Part shown: piece after piece, positions 20,947 to 32,850 of the stretch
Position numbering within the stretch: position 1 is the stretch's first letter
Layout: every line of letters starts with the position of its first letter
DNA from: Charina bottae
Lineage: Eukaryota; Chordata; Lepidosauria; Squamata; Charinaidae
Direction of reading: 5' to 3'
Assembly (NCBI GenBank): GCA_023362775.1
Contig: JALMGJ010000002.1
Span: 74,873,414-74,937,413 of the forward strand
DNA: 64,000 bases
The notes under the pieces: generated by a model
Told to the model about the DNA's origin: nothing
The model's database searches: none
What the model saw: the letters and a program-made list of their open reading frames with translations, nothing else
Position numbers and translations under genes: made by a program

Positions 20947-21159
20947 AAAATAGAAATCCAGTTGACATGATTCAAGCTACAGACAATTCCACCTGGATGA
21001 CTGAGAACCTTCATAGACACTAGAATGTATGTAGCTTTTTTATATTATATAACCTCTAGTGTATTTTTTATTCTTGTAGTACTTTGTTATATCTCATCAA
21101 TAAAAAACAAATTAAAATAACATGAAATTTTAGCCACCATTCAATGATCTAAAATAAAC

Positions 21160-21973
21160 TCTTGTCCACTTGCTTGCCTACCTACATATTCCACTGTTTA
21201 ACAGCTCTATTTGAATCTACTTCTTAGTAGTATTAACTCACTGGTTCTAGTCCTGCCCTCTGAGGCAACTGAGAACAAGACCACTTCCCCTTCTGTGTAA
21301 CAACCCTTTAGAGTTCTGAAGACTACTCTCATATCTCCCCTCAGTCTTTTCTTTGATAGGCTAAAGACACCGAGGACTTAGTTTCCAGTCCCCTCACCAT
21401 CTTGATAGCCTTCCTCTGACCTTGCTTTAGTTTGTTAATATCAATTACAGAGAGAGTTGAACACAATATTCCAAGTGGAGCCGAGAGTAGTGTAGGATAC
21501 TTCCTTCCTTTCATTTGGACCCTGTGTTTCTGTTAATACATCCCAGAATAGCATTTTCTTTTTTAGCAGCTGCATCACATTGTTGGCTCATGTTCAGCTA
21601 GCGATTTACTGGAACACCCTGATCTTTTCACGTATACTACTGGCAACCAGCTCTCCCCCATCCTACACTAGTGCCTTTCATTTTTTTCTCCCCAGATGCA
21701 GTACTTTGGATTTCTCCTCTTTAGATTTTATCCTGTTTGTGTGGGTCCACTGTTAAAACTTGATTAGATCTCTTTTCTTTTTCTTTTCTAAAGAGTTAGC
21801 CACTCCTAGTTTTGTGTGATCTGCAAATTTGATAATCATCCCCTCAACTCCTTTATTCAGATCATTAATAAAAATGTTGTCTAGGACTCCACTTGATACT
21901 ACTTTCCAAGCTGATGTGAAGCCATTTAAGAATACTTAATATTTATGAATATATTCAACCAATTATGAATCAG
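21160..21973 (-). mobile_element. CR1-like LINE remnant, first part
   Basis: The plus strand carries the widespread reptile CR1-type antisense text ('ctcatatctcccctcagtc', 'acacaatattccaagtggag', 'agcagctgcatcacattgtt'). It breaks off near 21973 at 'accaattatgaatcag' and resumes at 23035 in the expected order, so the intervening 1.06 kb is younger. No reading frame is intact. Confidence 0.75.
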
Positions 21974-22253
21974 TCGGAAGGTCGGTGGTTCGAGACCCAA
22001 GCGCCACGTGACAGAGTGAGCTCCCGCACTCGCCCCAGCTCTTGCCAACCTAGCAATTCAAAAGCATGCAAATGCGAGTAGATAAATAGGTACCACTTTG
22101 GTGGGATGGTAACAGTGTTCCACGCGTGTCATGCTGGCCACATGACCGTGGAAGCGTCTTCGGACAGCGCTGGCTCTTTGTCTAACAAAAGGAAATGAGC
22201 ACCGCCCCCTAGAATCAGACACGACTGTGCAGGAGAAAACCTTTACTTTTACC
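21974..22253 (+). mobile_element. Sauria-type SINE
   Basis: A tRNA-like promoter B box (GGTTCGAGACC) near 21989, the body 'cggacagcgctggctctt' and 'gagcaccgccccctagaatc', then a BovB-like tail 'agacacgactgtgcag' and 'aacctttactttt'. This is the squamate SINE class whose 3' end resembles BovB, so BovB enzymes are the likely source of mobility. The extreme 5' end is unclear. Confidence 0.85.
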
Positions 22254-22316
22254 ATGTATGTATGTATGTATGTATGTATGTATGTATGTATGTATTATTT
22301 ATTTATTTATTTATTT
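22253..22316. repeat. (TGTA)n and (TTTA)n microsatellite
   Basis: About ten TGTA units followed by five or six ATTT units, sitting between the SINE 3' end and the L2 3' end. It probably grew from the L2 tail. Confidence 0.85.
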
Positions 22317-23034
22317 GGATTTATCACCACCCATCTCTACAACAGTAGACTCTGGGCGGTTTACAATAATATTATAAAAAAGTTAAAACCTATACATCTA
22401 AAATCCATTATAATAATAAATAGAAAAATCCAAAAGATGGTGAGTTCTTAAAAGTAGGGTATTACTAAGCTAACCACCCCCAGGAGGAACTATTATTTCC
22501 TTCGTTCCAGGCAAGGTGGCAGAACCAGGTCTTTAAAGACTTCCTGAAGGCCAGGAGCGAGGGTGCCTGCCTCACCTCTGGGGGCAAGATATTCCACAGG
22601 GTGGGTGCTATCGCAGAGAAGGCATGACCAGCTAGATGGAATTCTTTTAATGATGGGATACGAAGCATGCCTTCCCTGCATGACCGGGTGGGGCGGGTAG
22701 ATGTGGTCAGGATGAGATGGTCCCTCAGGTACCCTGGTCCCATGCCATGTAGGGATTTAAAGGTGATAACCAACACCTTGAATTGGACCCGGAAGCAAAC
22801 TGGTACCCAATGCAGCTCACGGAGCAGCGGTGTTACATGTGCTGATCTTATAGCACCCAGAACTACCCGTGCAGCCACATTCTGGACCAGCTGAAGCTTC
22901 CGGATACTCTTCAAGGGTAGCCCCATGTACAGCGCATTGCAATAATCTATATGGGAGATGACAAGGGCATGAGTGACTGTTCGGAGGGCCTCCTGATCCA
23001 GGAAGGGGCGCAACTGGTGCACAACCCGAAGCTG
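22294..23034 (-). mobile_element. L2 LINE 3' end with open RT C-terminal frame
   Basis: A 185-aa open frame (22465-23022) encodes the end of an L2-type RT: VISHIDYCNALYMGLPLKS, KLQLVQNVAARVVLGA and ELHWVPVCFRVQFKVLVI. After the stop comes a 3' region with 'aaaccgcccagagtct' and an (AAAT)n tail. It is 5'-truncated and inserted in the CR1. The frame is open with no stops, so this copy is younger than the L2 fragments at 15645, 41290 and 44975. Confidence 0.9.
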
Positions 23035-23420
23035 TGTTTTACCTTTTTAGCCCATATTTTACAATTTTTATTAATCTAGGTATCATGACAGACTTCACTG
23101 AATGCTTTGGTAGGTTGAGATACACTATGTCCATGGCATTCCCCCAATCTGTTAATCTAGTCACTCCATCAAAAAAGGAAATAATGTTGCTGGATTGTTT
23201 GTCACAAAACCATGCTGGCTCTTGTCAATTTTTGGATTACTATTCAAGTGCTCCTCAACATGCTGTTTAATAAGCTTTGCCCAGAATAGATGTCAAGCTA
23301 CAAGCCTGTACTTTCCTGAATACTCTTCCTTCCCTTTTTTGAAGATACGGAAACATTTACTCTTCTCCTCTCTTCTAAGACCTCACAGCTGCTATCAGCT
23401 TGTTCTGAAATGGCTGTGAG
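23035..23420 (-). mobile_element. CR1-like LINE remnant, second part
   Basis: Continues the element broken at 21973: 'tttttagcccatattttaca', 'ggtaggttgagatacacta', 'aaaaccatgctggctc', 'gaatagatgtcaagcta', in the order expected for the family. Confidence 0.75.
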
Positions 23421-26400
23421 GACTGCATTTCAAGAAGCAAATAAATAAATACCCAATGATAATGCTATCGCTTGCAGAGAGGCATCAGTGACACCCAACA
23501 ACTCAGTCAGGGCTGAGGTCTTTTGCAGGCTCATTTCTAGGTTGCTCCATGGACGTTGTGAAAGATGGTATAACTTAAGGATATGGATGAAAGTGAAGAT
23601 GATTCCTTTCCAGTCCAACTCTGGAGTACAGAAAATCTCCAGATGAGTAGTCAATTTGTGACTTTCCTTTCCTGATTAGACATATATTATAGTCCTTTGT
23701 ACACAGCACTGTCCACATTTTCACCTAACCATGGCACAAACATGCCTTATTCTTTATTATGCTGTGTCCCCTGAAATTCCCCTTAGCTCCTCTCCAGCCC
23801 ATAAGGGAAACAGGCTTAAGTTGACCTTAGCAACCTTTTCACCAACACTGTAAAGTAGATCAATATTTCATTCAGTGTCCATAGACCAAGAGAGATCATC
23901 TTCTGTAAGCTACTGAGACTGCAACCCTTTGTTTAGTTACAAGATACTAATTCTCACTGAATTCAGTGGGACTTATATCTGAGCAAATATGGATTGTTCT
24001 GTTAGCTCATGGCCCATACAAACTGTGCTGATTCATAGTTCAGTCTTCAGCCAGTCTTACTCCAAGGTCCCTTCCAACCCTATGATTCTATGATACTATA
24101 CTACCTCTCAAATAAGGTTTAGGCATGGATAGAAGGCTATGTACAAATATAGTAGAGTATTTTGCTACAACTGTAGTAGAATATCTGTTTTATACATGGC
24201 TGGAAAGAAGGAGAGGAGAATATTAAATCTCCATATATCAGATCTTATACCCTGCAGGAATTACTGTCCCCTTTCTGCATTCAGTTTCTAAAAACATTCT
24301 CTGTCATCTGGAAAAAGATTGAGAATTCATTTTTTTTTAAAAAAATAAGTAGAATTAAAGAGGTTGTGGAACATGATGCCATGTTTTCAACAGGTTTTCT
24401 TTTTAACTGCTATCATAGCTGGTTGTGGATACCTTTTCCTCCAGGTTGCTTAATTCCTTGCATAATCTAATACTATGTCTGAAAATAAACTTAGAATCTC
24501 AGAAGAGCCAAAGTCAGATCAAATCGACTTCACAGTCAAATTATCCTTTTTAAATTATAGTTTGAGTTTACATTTTTTTAGGTTTCATAAAAAGTATGTA
24601 GTGAAAGTTCCAATTAATTTTTTAATTAAGTTTTAAAAGAAGTCTTTAACATGTATCTCTAATTATTGGTGGTGATGGTGTTTTATCACTACTTGTAGCT
24701 TCCAATATACTGTTTTCCTTTAAAACTTAATGACAAGGGATTTTTTTTCTTTGTTTTTTGGTTCTTAAATTACTATCAAATTGTAACACTTGTCTTCAGG
24801 TGAGATTTAGTTAAACCCTTTGAGCATTTAAGAAGCATTCCTGAAACATTTGCCAAAAAAGTGACAAGTTTACCACTTAGAAATTTATTGACAGGACACA
24901 TAATTGAAAAGATTGCGTGTGAAAGATTTTAATGATTTTTAATAGATAGAGTGGCAGCTCTAAATGTCTTTATACCCATTTATGGAAATACCAAAGGATT
25001 ATGTGAAGTCATTTTTAAGAGGCAGTTGTGCAATCTGATTGCAGACAAGGCAGCTAGAGATTATATGTTTATGGTACATATGATTCTTAGCTTGTCTGGT
25101 CATGTCTGCTATATGCTGGTTAGAAACACATTTAATACCAGTGCATTGCTATTTGGTGATTCCCCCCCCCCATCTATCTAATTAGTTTTTAAGGTTAAAA
25201 AAAAATAAAAGTAGAGAAAGAAGTGCCTTGGGTATGTCATCAGTAACTGCAGTATTGACATTTATAATAATTAGGATCTGAATGGTTTTTCAAAAGACAT
25301 ATTTATTAATTTCTATCTTACTGATGTTAACTTAAGAGTGAGTGTGAAAATAGTTAAGAACAGGTTGTATATGGAAGAAACAATATTAATATTAATCAAA
25401 TGTGTTGAAATAGCGTGAAACTTGGAGTTACAGGATCTAAATGTTCTACTCACCATTATATTTTTGAAGTGTAATTCAATGCACAATGCACATAATTTAA
25501 TGTCTGCATCCTTTACATTTGAGGAAAGCATTTTTGCTAAGTACAGCATTTTAAGACCCACAGACTCAGTTAAAGCTTGTAGTAATATCATGATTTTTAA
25601 GAGGACTGATATAAAGTAAATACATGAAATTCAGATAAACACTCAAGGGATAGTATTAATTTAGGGTGTTTAGTATTATGTATTACAGCCAGGGATAGTT
25701 AAAAAAAATGCCCAAACTTTGAATACGAATTATATTCTCCTCCCTGCCCCAATTTGTTTGATTGCTTTGTCTACATCTATTCACATCTATATTTTGACAG
25801 AATCTGAAATGTGTAGTGTCTTTAGAATTCCACAGGGTGTCATAAGGTAGTTGTTGAATCCATCATGATGGTTATAGGAATGAAAGGAATATGATCTACT
25901 GTACGTTCCGTGGAAGATCAGTGAGCATTGGATATGGGAGCAGAGAATGCAGAATCTTATAAAACAACAAGCTTTTAATTTATTTACTGATTGCCTTTTT
26001 GCTATAGTTCCATAAAATACCATGGTGTGCACAGAAAAATGAACTTATAGACTCTTTCCTAGGAAGCATCTGTTCTTCATACTGGCAGATAACATGGTTA
26101 TGTATAGATTTAGTTTTTCTCTTTCCCCAGAGGAAGGTGGTGATAAAATATTAAAGAGGCTCTTCAACATATTTTTAATTCATTTTTCTGCATTTATTTT
26201 ATGCTTCTGTATGCTTAATGTATGTCAGTTAAAAACTACACAAAACCATATAATTCGAAAATACATAGTAGGATATTCAAGTAATACTGATTACAAATTC
26301 ATGAATCAGCTATCTTTCTTGCCTCAATATTTAGTAACATTTTCTGGGATGGTTTATTTTCTCTCATACACCTTATTGAACAGCACTGGTAGGGCAATGA

Positions 26401-27678
26401 ACTTGAGAGAGCTTACATTGTCAGATGTATCTCATTCAAAATATTATCTTCTGTTAGAGATTTCATTCCATAATGATGGCAAAAACTACAATGAAATTAA
26501 AAAATAAACTACACAGATTTGAGTAATTCAAATGGTAGCATCTGAGTTCACTCCTGTCATTTTCTGAACCAGTGCAATTCTTTTGAATAGGATGTTATTC
26601 TAGTATTCGACAGAGGGATAGATATTTTATTGCAAATGAATAACGTTTCTGTCAAATATGTTTATTCAAAGGAGGAAGATATCTAATCAAATTGGGCAGT
26701 TATGATTTATCGACAGAATAATACTACTCATGTCTTCTGCAGTCAGATTATTCCCAGATAAGATTGTGAAGAACCAGTTTAGTTTCTTATTCAAGTGTTT
26801 GGATATAAAAGCTATAACTATTATAAAGAAACTGCAAGACAAATTAAGCCAATGACAGGGTAACTATGCAACCATCCCAATGCAATAAAGTTCCAAGGTA
26901 TATCTTGTTCACAAGTTAGGGCATAATAATCTCACCATTAACCTACACTGGAAAAAATGTATAACATCTCTGGAGGGCTCTAGATTGAAGGAGATGATTT
27001 TGTGGCATTTAACAGCTATGTGGGACTACCGTAGGAGATATTTGAAAGCACAAATGGATGTAGACTGCACTGGGACACAGTATGTATGAATGCAATATTC
27101 TTCATTGGATTCCACACAATCTCATTACCACCAACTGTTGGTGCATCTGCATCACTTGTCATCATAAGGCAGAGTGGAATTGTGATGATGCCAATATGGA
27201 TTGACTGAGTGTGATCTGGGGCATAAAAACGGGGATTTGCATTTTTTGTTTTGGGTGCATCGTTCTATTCAGTTAAGATATGTGGAAATGTTGATTGGCA
27301 ACAACTCTGCACTTAGAGACTAAATAAGTGGCATGAAAGGAAAAAAAACTTTCCTGGTAATCTAGCAAAGCAAGATCAGCCTTTCAGAAGATCTTCAGTA
27401 CTCTTATTTTAGGTGCAGTCTAAAAAAAAAAGATGCTGTGTTAAATCAAGTGCAAGAAACTTCCCTATATTTGACTGAAAAGCAAGCTGGATGTTGATTT
27501 TAAATACAAATTTCAGATACTCAGGCTATATGGCAGAAAGTTCTAGTTTCAAGAAAGAAGCCACAAGCTACCAACATGTGCCTTGCTTTGTTTTGCCAGG
27601 ATAGCATGAAATCTTAAACCTTTCCTTCAGTGATAAAGAAATATTTCATCATCTTGCTTCCTCCCCCCCCCCCCAAAG
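23421..27678 (+). other. ERC2: ERC2 intron upstream of the first exon in the window
   Basis: Mostly unrecognised intronic sequence. A CR1 3'-end scrap lies at 24035-24102. The 137-codon open frame at 26094-26507 has no recognisable domain and AT-driven composition, so I do not call it. The acceptor region at 27650-27678 ends in a run of twelve C before AAAG. Confidence 0.6.
24035..24102 (+). repeat. CR1 3'-end scrap
   Basis: 'aaggtcccttccaaccctat' followed by 'gattctatgatact' is the CR1 sense 3' end with its ATTCTATG-type tail. Confidence 0.7.
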
Positions 27679-27816
27679 ATTGAAAATCTTCAGGAGCAAC
27701 TTAGAGATAAAGACAAGCAACTAACTAATTTGAAAGATAGAGTGAAATCACTGCAGACGGATTCCAGTAACACAGATACAGCTTTAGCAACCCTGGAAGA
27801 AGCCCTCTCCGAGAAG
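27679..27816 (+). CDS. ERC2: ERC2 coding exon (coiled coil), 138 bp
   Basis: 46 codons, phase 0 at both ends, from IENLQEQLRDKDKQL to ATLEEALSEK. AG at 27677-27678 and GTAGGT at 27817 are the splice sites. The sequence belongs to the ELKS/CAST family of active-zone scaffolds, which organise presynaptic release sites together with RIM, Munc13, bassoon/piccolo and liprin-alpha. The heptad-like pattern of charged and leucine residues fits a long coiled coil. The preceding exon (expected to end near a VLQKK motif) was not found in the window and should lie upstream. The acceptor is unusual: the pyrimidine tract is mostly one C run. The downstream exons decide ERC2 over ERC1. Confidence 0.93.
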
Positions 27817-29190
27817 GTAGGTTTTTCTCTCGTTTTCTTCTACGGTTCCTTTTTAGAACTGGCTCAGATGTTCTAACAGCTGGTCCTTTGCACAGAGAAA
27901 TCACTCCCAAATGATCTGCATCAGTGAACAGTATACAAACACTGCCCAGCTCCTCAGGATTCACAGGTCCAGTTTGGGTGAGTAGAGAGACTTCTGTCTC
28001 AAAACACAATGGATTCATCTCCTACAGTGCCAGTCAAGTATTTGTAAGTGTCTGGATAGCTAAAAGGTTACAGCTTAGCCCTTTGGCGTCCTCACCCACG
28101 GTTCTGACTGGCCCAGCAGTTTTACGTTGGTAAAAGTTTGGGTCAGTGACGTTGCTGCAAGTAAGGACTTTAATGTGTCCTGATACAGAGTTTTCAGTCT
28201 CTGTGATTTAGTTCCTGTTGGCTTTTGTGAGAAAAGGCATTAGATTAGACTTGTAAGGGGGGAGATATAAGCCCCAGGAATGCTTTCCAATCAAAATAAG
28301 ACTAGAAAGGATACATTGTTGCAATTTCATTATGTTTGTGGTTAAACATCGAAAGCGTGGTATCTAAGAACATTTTAACATGTGTAGTCACCACCTAGCT
28401 CAGACGTATTACAGTTCAATTTATTTTTGTTTTGTGTTTGTGAATTATAGTATGTTGTTGAGCTTTTAACAGAATATAAAATTCAAAGTATGACTAACAA
28501 CAGAACTAGATTTCAGCTGTTAGAGTAGGAAAAATAATTTTAACTAAAATGTATAAGTGTCATTCTGTAACCAAATTAATCTTAAGTGATAACTTTAAAC
28601 ATGCCTACAGAAATCCATAATAATTTTGGAGATTAGTTTTTCCCCCCCATATGGACTGGAGAATTTACTGTTTTCCATTTTGCTTAGTTTCCCATTTTTC
28701 AAGTGTTTGTTCTTTTTTATGTTTTTTTAAAGGCTGCATAATATTGGATATGTATTTTTGCATACATTTTCCCCAAATGGATAATACGTTCCTTAATGTA
28801 CACATTTTTGTGTATTTTTCTAATACGCCTGTATTAGTGTGCACTTTCCCTCAAAATGCACATTTTGTATACATTTTAAAATTGTGAGCTGCATTACAAA
28901 ATTTAGAAAAATGCACATTTTTGCCAAGAACTATGTTCCAGTTTGTGTATAACTTTGAGAAGTGCAAATTGGATCAGTTTGTACCTAAATGTGAATGAAA
29001 CAGATTTTGTCTTTTGTCTTTGCTCTTCCACTCACTGCAGTGTGAAAGGATAGATTGATTTGTCCATAATAAAATTGGAAATGGGGTAGAGAAAATAGTT
29101 GAAATGTTGGAGAAGGGACGAAATACAGGTTTGTTTAAGTAGAATGGTTTCATTTTCAGCTTGGCCCTGGATTTCTTGAGGACTATCGCA

Positions 29191-29354
29191 GGGATCACAG
29201 AGTGAGACCCATGTATCTATTTCACATTCCTGGTGGGTCAAAACAAGCTTCCAGGTGCAAAATATTTGGGATGCCTAGAGAAAACAGCCAAAGGGTCTTT
29301 GATAAGAAATACACTAGAAAAACTTTGGTTAGAGATAAACTAGGAAAATCTAAT
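29191..29354 (+). other. Unidentified dispersed repeat with open frame, copy 1
   Basis: An open frame here reads DHRVRPMYLFHIPGG... KIFGMPRENSQRVFDKKY... RDKLGKSN and resembles copy 2 at 30536-30696. Several differences between the copies fall on third codon positions (for example cac/cat, tac/tat, ggg/gga). It may be part of an unknown transposon protein or a decayed coding region. I do not recognise the family. Confidence 0.45.
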
Positions 29355-30535
29355 CAGACAATTGAGAAAATACCACTTCTTCTCTGACGGTCCACTCTTC
29401 CAGGAAACAAAAACTTTAGAGTTAGCAAAAAAGAAGAGAGTGCCTATATGGCTTTTTGCGCATGTTCTCTTGTGTTCCTCCACTTGTTTTAGTTGTTACT
29501 TTATTTTTTCTTTTCTCCATGGAGCTTTCATCATTTCGCCCCCCCCCCCAAAAAAAAACCTAATTATTTTACATATGGTAATATGCAATGTTTACTATTA
29601 CAAGGACTTCTTTATCCTACCATTTTATCCTTATCCTCTCACTTTATCACTTTCTCTTGAACATCAAGCAGAGAAAAATATTTGCCTAGAAAATTACTGT
29701 TTTAACCTGCTTGAAGTTGTAGAGCAGGAACTTCAGAATGGGTCATTTTGAAACTATAGTTAAGGGAAGCTCTTAATAAACTGGTCTACAACAACTTTTC
29801 ACATTCAGAACTAAGGGTAGCCACTAGGTTAGTAATAGACAGTGGTGTAAGGATAATTTGTTCTTTGAGTAGAATGCAAATGACCCCTACAAGGAAAATA
29901 GCCGGAAAGCTAAGAAAACTCAGAGAGGGAGGGGCAGGTGACTGCTGGACAGGGTTAAAAGGAAAAGGAAGCTATCACCAAATGTAAAAACAAAACAAAA
30001 CAAACAAAAAGAGATGATGGTAGCTCTTCTCTACAGTCGTTCTACAGTTAAATATAGAGGAGGACTTTTGTTGATGAACAATTTCTGACTTATACGTTTT
30101 ATTCATATAACAATATTGCTAAATAAAGTTTTAGTTGTTCATAATCAACTGATCCTCTCAGTAAACAAGAGACAGAATTTAATACCCATCCCCCATGTCC
30201 TTAGTCTGCTTCTTGTGTCCAGATGTATCATGTTGGCATACTGTATATAATCAGAGGCAGTGAAATTTTCAAGTATATTTATTCATTTCCAAAATAAATT
30301 CAGATAAAATTGTGCCATTTCAGACCAAATAGTACCACAGTACGATTAGGGATGCTATTGATATATATAATTCTTCCAGCATTTCATAAATAAGAACAAG
30401 GGCATATCGGGAACAGTTCAATGTAGATTTTCCTTGGTTAAAGGGAAAATAGGATGGGAAGTTGGAGTTCAATAAAGGAGGATCTGTATCTTCTGGAGAA
30501 GGAATTCAGTTGCTACTTCAATAATTTTCATAAGA

Positions 30536-30696
30536 AGGATTACAGAGTGAGACCCACATATCTGTTTCATATTGCTGATGTGTCAAGTCCATCTTCCAGG
30601 GACAAAATATATGGAATGCATATATTAGCCAATAGATTGTTTGATAAGAAATATAGCGTAACACCTGTGTTTAGAGATAAACTAGGAATATCTAAT
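30536..30696 (+). other. Unidentified dispersed repeat with open frame, copy 2
   Basis: Reads DYRVRPTYLFHIADVSS... KIYGMHILANRLFDKKY... RDKLGISN, sharing the frame and spacing of the fragment 1.35 kb upstream. Both lie on the plus strand. The similarity stops abruptly on both sides. Confidence 0.45.
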
Positions 30697-30979
30697 TTTC
30701 CTAGGGTATCAGTATTTCGGAATATCCCTCAGTAGTTATAATGTATGAAATACCCTGTGTACTAAGGCTAAGCTGTCACATCCACTCTATACAAACCGAG
30801 AAAACACTTCTATCAAGAGAGCTGGCAAAGTTCACTAGATCTGTTGGATGCAAATCTGGATGAGCCTTAGAGCCTATGAGCTGAGCTTTTAATAGGGTAT
30901 GGCTATTCATGGCTTTAGGGAACAGATGCAAGAATCACTTTGTCATGGAACGCTAGCTGTTGTTTTCTAATGTGTATTG

Positions 30980-31235
30980 CAGAGCTTTCCAAACTGTGTG
31001 TCGCCACACAAAAGTGTGTCGCCACACCCAATCTGGTGTGTCGCCACACAACCCGGAAGCGCTGATCATCATCAGTGCTTCCGGGTTTTCCCGCGGCAAC
31101 ACACCAACGGCGGCGCACAAAAACTGAAAGCGGCAGCAGCGCTTCCGGGTTTTTGCGCACTGCCGCAACGGCGGCACTTCCAGGTTTTCCCACGGTGGTT
31201 GGTGTGTCGCCACAGGAAAACTTTGGGAAGCCCTG
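30980..31235 (+). mobile_element. hAT MITE family 1, copy 1
   Basis: 256 bp with terminal inverted repeats CAGAGCTTTCCAAA and TTTGGGAAGCCCTG, and the perfect 8-bp duplication GTGTATTG at 30972-30979 and 31236-31243. The interior is GC-rich and built of repeated 'gcttccgggtttt' and 'gtgtgtcgccac' blocks. CAG-type ends with 8-bp duplications define hAT elements. There is no transposase, so it needs one in trans. Confidence 0.95.
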
Positions 31236-32709
31236 GTGTATTGTATGGTGTGTTAGCATATATGCACTGACAGTAGAAGTGTACCTATTCCCCATGTTTA
31301 GTCCTTGAGGGAAGTGAACCCTGAAAAAATTGGAGCCCTTTGCATTAAACTTTGTGCGTCTTTTGAAAGAATGGACAGTAAGGATAATTAACAGAAATAG
31401 GGACAGTTTGATTGTATTGATAGAATATGGATGCAACAAATTTGGTGTTTATAATTCTATTGTCGGGAACTCTGGGCACAGGAATTAAGTGTGGCTAGTG
31501 TTTCAATATGGTTATTCAGTCAGGGTGGGAAGTGGATTAATAATATCCAGTACTAAATTAATATTCTCCTATTCTGTTTGACATGCAGGAAGTACCTAAA
31601 TCTGCCAGTATTGTCTGTTTGCCTTAATTAGCGCAGTTCATCACTGCCATCCATCTAAGGATTTTCAGCCTTTCTAAAAAAGGGCTTTTAAAATGCAGTA
31701 GCTAATAATACCTGTTCTGTATCAACATTCTTATTTCAAGATCATTGGTATTAGAGATGATTGTTTTTCTATGTCAAAAATCTCTCAGTGTGTACACTTG
31801 GAAAGTCCCTTGACTGAGACCTGATTAGTTGGTTAAATAAATGGCTTCACTTGAATGTTAAAAATCTCACAATAATATTAACATTAGTTATATATTTGTA
31901 CATCTAGTATGATACATAGCTTTTGCCATAGTACTGATCAAACAGAAAGCACTTTCGTGTGATGTACCATATTGTACTACAGAAGAAAAAGGGCTAAGGT
32001 TATTAAGGAAACACAAATATTTACACACTCTTTTAAGAGTATACCTTTTCAAGTGAAGTAGGTATTTTTTCCTCCTGAGTACATTGCATGTTTGGCTTCT
32101 AAGAGAGGGGCTGCTGCTTGGTTGCTCCTCTAGTACGATAGCTTGGTCTGGGCTATCAGCCAACGGACAATAATTCTTTGTCCGTTAGTGAAGAGAGAAG
32201 AACTGCACTAGAAAGTTAAGTTTACATTCTTCCAAATCAACTCATTAATGGAATAAACCCCACCCATCCGTTTACAAAATGACTTACTACATGAGGAAGT
32301 TATTAACAGAGAAAATCAGGAGTCCATATGCCAGAGAAGGATACATTTCCAAACCAAATGCTACCCCCGGCCTTGCATAGCATCTCACTAGGAGCTCGGT
32401 AGATTGCCTGCTTTTTCTACCTATCTTAGACAGCAAAAGTGAATTCTCAAGCACCTGAATTCTCCCTCACCCAATATTTTGGTTGTTAGTCAGCACTTGA
32501 GCTTGGTGGGTCACACTTGAGAAGTTCTGACCTAATATGTAATCACTTGAATTGTGGCCTTGTTATTGATGTTCTGCTGTAGAGAGCGGTGCCTGATTTT
32601 CTATTGAAAATGTAATATACAGTACTGCATTTTTAGTTGCCTTTATGTTCACAGAATTTTCAAGCTGCTGCTTCCATTTTAAAATATAGCCATACTTTTA
32701 TGCTTTTAG

Positions 32710-32850
32710 GAGAGAATTATAGAGCGATTAAAGGAGCAGAGGGAGAGAGATGACCGTGAAAGAATTGAAGAGATCGAATCCTTCAAAAAAGAAAACAAAG
32801 ACCTGAAAGAAAAAGTCAATGCTTTACAAGCAGAGCTGACAGAAAAAGAG
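32710..32850 (+). CDS. ERC2: ERC2 coding exon (coiled coil), 141 bp
   Basis: 47 codons, phase 0 at both ends, from ERIIERLKEQRERDDRE to VNALQAELTEKE, following directly on the EALSEK end of the previous exon. The acceptor is TTTTAG and the donor GTCAGT. The diagnostic stretch IESFKKENKDLKEKVNALQA matches ERC2 rather than ERC1, whose equivalent segment differs strongly. The exon encodes continuous charged coiled coil with no break. Confidence 0.94.

Larger units (their letters stand above)
20511..21017. mobile_element. Penelope-like element A3, foldback without coding sequence
   Basis: Two opposed copies of the last 250 or so bases of family A meet at about 20750, giving a near-perfect inverted repeat with both 3' ends outwards. 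A 20-bp match, CACTAGAATGTATGTAGCTT, at 20491-20510 and 21018-21037 brackets it; a few terminal bases may be microhomology with the element end. It repeats the architecture of copy A1 but lacks any coding sequence beyond the last codons. Confidence 0.92.
18515..21112 (+). mobile_element. L1 LINE 3' half, decayed, with nested insertions
   Basis: Fragments of L1 ORF2 are readable across stops: an RT block 'NHQGCPLSSLIF' with 'VDDI' in the catalytic position near 18525-18680, 'FNLPDFQLCHWAF' near 18990-19035, and a further C-terminal block near 19590-19760. The 3' end (CATCAATAAAAAACAAA) near 21095 fits an L1 tail. Two insertions break it: an unclassified block at about 19300-19610 and the Penelope foldback at 20511-21017. 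Confidence 0.75.
27817..32709 (+). other. ERC2: ERC2 intron, 4.9 kb
   Basis: GT...AG intron, phase 0. It contains a pair of related protein-like fragments (29191-29354 and 30536-30696) and one hAT MITE (30980-31235). The rest is unassigned. Confidence 0.85.

Noticed and set aside
26094..26507. A 137-aa plus-strand open frame in the ERC2 intron
   Set aside because: No recognisable domain, AT-driven hydrophobic composition and no splice or promoter context.
30915..31439. A 174-aa minus-strand protein, and similar frames at 57425-57836 and 61435-61761
   Set aside because: They lie within copies of the same hAT MITE and recur with it; composition follows the repeat, with no domain.
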